DNA from: an uncultured Comamonadaceae bacterium
GTDB taxonomy: Bacteria; Pseudomonadota; Gammaproteobacteria; Burkholderiales; Burkholderiaceae
Length of the DNA stretch: 42,474 nt
Reading direction: 5' to 3'
NCBI GenBank assembly: GCA_946482595.1
Contig: CAMLSD010000034.1
Coordinates: 1 to 42,474, forward strand
This document shows, in pieces, positions 39,030 to 42,474 of the stretch; positions within the stretch are counted from its first letter, which is position 1, and each line of letters starts with the position of its first letter. The position numbers and the translations under genes were made by a program. Under the pieces are notes generated by a model, which did not search any database, was not told the origin of the DNA, and worked only from the letters and a program-made list of their open reading frames with translations.

Positions 39030-40406
39030 ATGACACCCTGGAAGCACACCGCCCTCGCCGTGGCCCTGGCCGCGGTCTTTCCTGTGCCGGCCCTGGCGCA
39101 GAGCAATGCCGAACTGCTCAACGAGCTTCGTGCACTGAAGGCCAAGGTCAACGAGCTCGAGAAGCGCCTGCAGGACAGCGAGGCCAAGGCGGCGGCCGCA
39201 CCCCAGGGCGGCATGACCCCCGAGCAGCAGCAGGAGTTCAACCGCATCGCCGTCAAGACCGAGGCCCTCGAGGACAGCCGCGACGACGCCGGCTTCAAGG
39301 GCCTGACGATCAGCGGCTACATGGACCCGACCTTCATCTACAACAAGCTGCAGGACCGGGCCGGCTTCCAGTTCCTCAACCGTGTCGACGACGACGGCTA
39401 CAACTACGACAACTCCTATTTCGGGGCGGCCGTGGTCGACTTCATCAAGGAAACCGACAGCAACACCCGCTGGCGACTGACGCTGGCCCCGAACCGCGGC
39501 GTGGGCGCGGTGTTCGACGGCACGTCGATCATCCACGAGGCGTCTGTGTCGATCCCGATGGGCGACCTGCAGACCCGCGTCATCGCCGGCCAGATCCCCG
39601 ACTGGTCAGGCTACGAATACCTGCAGCCCACACTGAACAAGCTGATCACCCACAACCTGCTGTTCGACTTCACGCTGCCCACCGCCTACACCGGCGCCGG
39701 CATGGAGATCACGCGGGGCAAGTGGATCTACAAGGCGATGCTGGCCAACATGAACGCCTCACGCCGCACCTCGGGCAACAAGTCGCCGGTGTTCACCTAC
39801 CGGGTCGACTATTCGCGCGGCGAGTTCCAGGGCTTCGGTTTTGCCGGCGTGCACGGCAAGGCCGCGAACTTCTCCGAGAACGAGATCGACGGCGCCACCG
39901 GTGAAGTCATCGCACAGAAGGACTCCACCGTCCACCTGTTCGAGTTCGACGCCTACTTCATCCGCGGCGACTGGACCGTGCAGGGCCAGTTGAGCCTGGG
40001 CACCCAGCGCCGCGCGTCGATCACGCCCGACCCCGACACCGGCGCGCTGCGCAGCTCGCGCTGGTGGGGCCTGTCGGCACTCGCCGCCTACAAGTTCACG
40101 CCACGCCTGGAAGGCACCGCCCGCTTCGACTACCTCAACAACAAGAAGAACGGCGGGGGCCTGCTGGGCTACACCAGCGCCGACGACCGCAACGGCATCG
40201 GGCCCGATCCGATGGGCGACCCCGAAAAGGGCGCCAACCGCTATGCGCTCACGCTGGGCATGAGCTATCTGCTCAACCTGAACACCACCCTCAAGGCCGA
40301 GTACCGGCTCGATCGTGCCAACCTGCCGGTGTTCCTCGACGTGAGCAGCGGTTCGTACAAGAAGGCCAACCACCTGATCGGCGCCTCGGTGCTGGTGAGC
40401 TTCTGA
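39030..40406 (+). CDS. Putative outer-membrane porin in the polyamine cluster (458 aa)
   Basis: Signal peptide (cleavage after ALA, residue 23), a short coiled coil at about 27-60, then an amphipathic beta-rich region ending in the aromatic C-terminus LVSF expected for an outer-membrane barrel. It may belong to a Burkholderiales porin family (DUF3138-like is my guess; not checked). Sitting between potI and the aldehyde dehydrogenase, it could admit polyamines through the outer membrane. GAGGAG lies upstream of ATG 39030. Confidence 0.65.
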   Translation: MTPWKHTALAVALAAVFPVPALAQSNAELLNELRALKAKVNELEKRLQDSEAKAAAAPQGGMTPEQQQEFNRIAVKTEALEDSRDDAGFKGLTISGYMDPTFIYNKLQDRAGFQFLNRVDDDGYNYDNSYFGAAVVDFIKETDSNTRWRLTLAPNRGVGAVFDGTSIIHEASVSIPMGDLQTRVIAGQIPDWSGYEYLQPTLNKLITHNLLFDFTLPTAYTGAGMEITRGKWIYKAMLANMNASRRTSGNKSPVFTYRVDYSRGEFQGFGFAGVHGKAANFSENEIDGATGEVIAQKDSTVHLFEFDAYFIRGDWTVQGQLSLGTQRRASITPDPDTGALRSSRWWGLSALAAYKFTPRLEGTARFDYLNNKKNGGGLLGYTSADDRNGIGPDPMGDPEKGANRYALTLGMSYLLNLNTTLKAEYRLDRANLPVFLDVSSGSYKKANHLIGASVLVSF

Positions 40407-40412
40407 CCCGGT

Positions 40413-40439
40413 GGCGGCGCCCGGCCTGCGGGCGCCGCC
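40413..40439 (+). other. Strong hairpin between the porin and puuC
   Basis: Perfect 11-bp GC stem (40413-40423 with 40429-40439) and a 5-nt loop, followed by Cs instead of Us. It is not a proper terminator; it may protect the upstream mRNA or lower downstream expression. Confidence 0.5.
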
Positions 40440-40459
40440 CCCCCCTGTGGAGACAATCG

Positions 40460-41950
40460 ATGACCCGCCCCACCTGGCACCAGCGTGCCGCCGAGCTGCG
40501 TGCGGATGGCCGCATGGTGATCGACGGCCAGCGGCTGGCCACAGCCGATGGCCAGACCTTCGACAAGCACTCCCCGATCGATGGCCGGCCGCTGGCCGCC
40601 GTGGGCCGGGGTCAGGCGGCCGACATCGACCGCGCGGTCACCAGCGCACGCGTCGCGTTTGACGACGGCCGCTGGTCGCGCCAGCCACCCGCGGCGCGCA
40701 AGAAGGTGCTGCAGGCATTTGCCCAGGCCATCCTGGCCGCGCGCGAGGAACTCGCGCTGCTGGAGACGCTGGACATGGGCAAGCCCATCCGCTACAGCCA
40801 GAGCGTGGACGTGCCGGCCGCGGCGCGCTGCATCAACTGGTACGGCGAAGCGGTCGACAAGCTCTATGACGAGATCGCACCCACCGGGCCCGACGCGCTG
40901 GCGATGATCACCCGCGAGCCCATGGGCGTGATCGGAGCGATCGTGCCCTGGAACTACCCGATGATCATGGCGTCATGGAAGCTCGGCCCTGCCCTGGCCG
41001 CCGGCAACTGCGTGGTGCTCAAGCCGTCCGAGAAGTCGCCGCTGACCGCGCTGCGCCTGGCCGAACTGGCCGTGCAGGCGGGGCTGCCGCCCGGTGTGTT
41101 CAACGTCGTGCCGGGCTACGGCCACGAGGCGGGCGAGGCGCTGGCCCTGCACCCCGATGTCGATGCGATCGGCTTCACCGGCTCCACGCGGGTCGGTCGG
41201 CGCATGCTGGAGTACGCCGGCCGCTCCAACCTGAAGCGGGTCTACAACGAGCTCGGCGGCAAGTCGGCGTTTGTGGTGTTCCCGGACTTCGACGAACTCG
41301 ACCGCGCGGCAGCCACCGCCGCCGGCTGCATGTACTTCAACCAGGGCGAATCATGCAATGCGCCGTCGCGCCTGCTGGTGCATGAGAGCATCGCCGACGA
41401 CTTTGTCGCCCGCGTCGTGCAGCACACGCCGGCCCACATGCCCGGTGACCCGCTCGACGAACAGACCACCATGGGGGCGCTGGTCGACGAGGCCCAGCTG
41501 CGCACGGTGCTGGGCTACATCGACGCCGGCCGCGACGAAGGGGCACGCTGCGTGGCAGGCGGCCGCCAGGCACGCGCCGACACCGGGGGCTACTACGTCG
41601 AGCCCACGGTCTTCGACGGTGTGACCAACGGCATGCGCATCGCCCGGGAGGAAATCTTCGGCCCCGTGCTCAGCGTCATCCGCTTCAAGGACGAGGCAGA
41701 GGCCATCGCGCTGGCCAATGCGTCCAGCTATGGCCTGCAGGCCAGCGTGTGGAGCAGCCAGATCGACCGCGCCCATCGCGTGGCCCGTGCGCTGCGCGCC
41801 GGCACCGTGCATGTGAACCAGTATGACGAGGACGACATCACCGTGCCGTTCGGCGGCTACAAGCAGTCCGGCAACGGCCGCGACAAGTCGCTCCATGCCT
41901 TCGACAAGTACACCGAGCTCAAGACCACCTGGCTGCGCATCAACGCCTGA
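40460..41950 (+). CDS. puuC: Gamma-glutamyl-gamma-aminobutyraldehyde dehydrogenase-like (496 aa)
   Basis: NAD(P)-dependent aldehyde dehydrogenase. Active-site Cys299 (FNQGESCNA), general base Glu264 (NELGGKSA) and Asn165 (PWNYP). The Rossmann loop GFTGSTRVGRRM is present. In the Puu route it oxidises the gamma-glutamyl aldehyde to gamma-glutamyl-GABA. Its specificity is inferred from puuA, puuB and puuD nearby. ATG 40460 has GGAGA 7 nt upstream. gabT starts 20 nt after its stop. Confidence 0.87.
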   Translation: MTRPTWHQRAAELRADGRMVIDGQRLATADGQTFDKHSPIDGRPLAAVGRGQAADIDRAVTSARVAFDDGRWSRQPPAARKKVLQAFAQAILAAREELALLETLDMGKPIRYSQSVDVPAAARCINWYGEAVDKLYDEIAPTGPDALAMITREPMGVIGAIVPWNYPMIMASWKLGPALAAGNCVVLKPSEKSPLTALRLAELAVQAGLPPGVFNVVPGYGHEAGEALALHPDVDAIGFTGSTRVGRRMLEYAGRSNLKRVYNELGGKSAFVVFPDFDELDRAAATAAGCMYFNQGESCNAPSRLLVHESIADDFVARVVQHTPAHMPGDPLDEQTTMGALVDEAQLRTVLGYIDAGRDEGARCVAGGRQARADTGGYYVEPTVFDGVTNGMRIAREEIFGPVLSVIRFKDEAEAIALANASSYGLQASVWSSQIDRAHRVARALRAGTVHVNQYDEDDITVPFGGYKQSGNGRDKSLHAFDKYTELKTTWLRINA

Positions 41951-41969
41951 CCCGAAGGAGGGCCGTACG

Positions 41970-42474
41970 ATGAACCACGACCGCAACGAACAGCTCCTGG
42001 CCCGCAAGGCAGCTGCCACGCCCCGTGGCGTGGGCGTGATGGCGAATTTTTTCGCCGACCGCGCCGAGGGCGCCTTGCTCTGGGACGTCGAAGGCCGGCG
42101 CTACATCGACTTTGCCGGCGGCATCGCGGTGATGAACACCGGCCACCGCCACCCCCGCATCGTGGCCGCGATCGAGGCCCAACTGCAGCGCTTCACCCAC
42201 ACCTGCTACCAGGTGGTGCCCTATGAAAGCTACGTGAGCCTGGCCGAGAAGCTCAATGCGCTGACTCCGGGGCGGCATGCCAAGAAGACGGCACTGTTCT
42301 CGACCGGCGCCGAGGCGATCGAGAATGCCGTCAAGATTGCGCGGGCCCACACCCGGCGCTCCGGCGTGATCGCCTTTGGTGGCGCCTTTCACGGGCGCAG
42401 CATGTTTGCCGTGGCCCTGACCGGCAAGGTGCAGCCCTACAAGGCCGGCTTCGGCCCCTTCCCGCCCGAGATCT
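41970..42474 (+). CDS. gabT: 4-aminobutyrate aminotransferase, N-terminal 168 residues (3' end outside window)
   Basis: Opens MNHDRNEQLLARKAAATPRGVG and has the class III GabT blocks DFAGGIAVMNTGHRHP, HTCYQVVPYESYV, STGAEAIENAVKIA and AFHGRSMFAVALTGKVQPYK. It turns GABA into succinate semialdehyde. The PLP lysine lies beyond the window. AAGGAG lies about 8-10 nt before ATG 41970. Confidence 0.92.
   Translation, partial: MNHDRNEQLLARKAAATPRGVGVMANFFADRAEGALLWDVEGRRYIDFAGGIAVMNTGHRHPRIVAAIEAQLQRFTHTCYQVVPYESYVSLAEKLNALTPGRHAKKTALFSTGAEAIENAVKIARAHTRRSGVIAFGGAFHGRSMFAVALTGKVQPYKAGFGPFPPEI

Overview
The window is about 42.5 kb of high-GC DNA from a betaproteobacterium, most likely order Burkholderiales. 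I infer this from protein style, from the gene order thrS-infC-rpmI-rplT-pheS-pheT-ihfA-merR-tRNA-Pro, and from the high-GC codon use. Almost all of it is protein-coding. I saw no insertion sequence, prophage or CRISPR array, and no obvious foreign island.

Region 1 (1-7450) is a Lap-type biofilm adhesion module. It holds the C-terminal part of a giant type I-secreted adhesin (Calx-beta-like, VWA and RTX parts), a LapD-like degenerate GGDEF-EAL receptor, a LapG-like periplasmic cysteine protease and a LapE/TolC-like outer-membrane channel. The LapB and LapC secretion partners are not in the window.

Region 2 (7526-15335) is all on the minus strand. It carries a tightly overlapping iron-sulfur cluster assembly operon, sufB-C-D-S-U-T, followed by serA (phosphoglycerate dehydrogenase) and an NsrR-like Rrf2 regulator. 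A 23-bp inverted repeat of NsrR type lies directly in front of sufB, so the downstream regulator may control the operon.

Region 3 (15336-23520, minus strand) is the translation block thrS-infC-rpmI-rplT-pheS-pheT-ihfA-merR-tRNA-Pro(GGG). In front of thrS I find a strong promoter, a short leader peptide with a run of threonine codons, mutually exclusive RNA pairings and an intrinsic terminator. Together these form a classical amino-acid attenuator and are the best candidate for an undescribed system here. infC appears to start at an AUC codon. A small Phe-containing reading frame overlaps the pheS start.

Region 4 (23482-25141) is isocitrate lyase (aceA) with a strong terminator and an upstream AT-rich region packed with palindromes.

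Region 5 (25142-42474) is a large polyamine uptake and breakdown locus. It encodes an agmatinase-like ureohydrolase with a divergent orphan aminotransferase, an Lrp/AsnC regulator, an omega-amino-acid transaminase, the gamma-glutamyl-putrescine pathway (puuB, puuD, puuA, puuC), a SpuC-like putrescine transaminase, a PotFGHI-type ABC importer, a putative outer-membrane porin, and the start of gabT. A near-perfect sigma-54 promoter precedes puuD, linking the locus to nitrogen supply. Together these would turn agmatine or putrescine into GABA and then succinate semialdehyde. All functions are assigned by reading the sequence; no database search was run.
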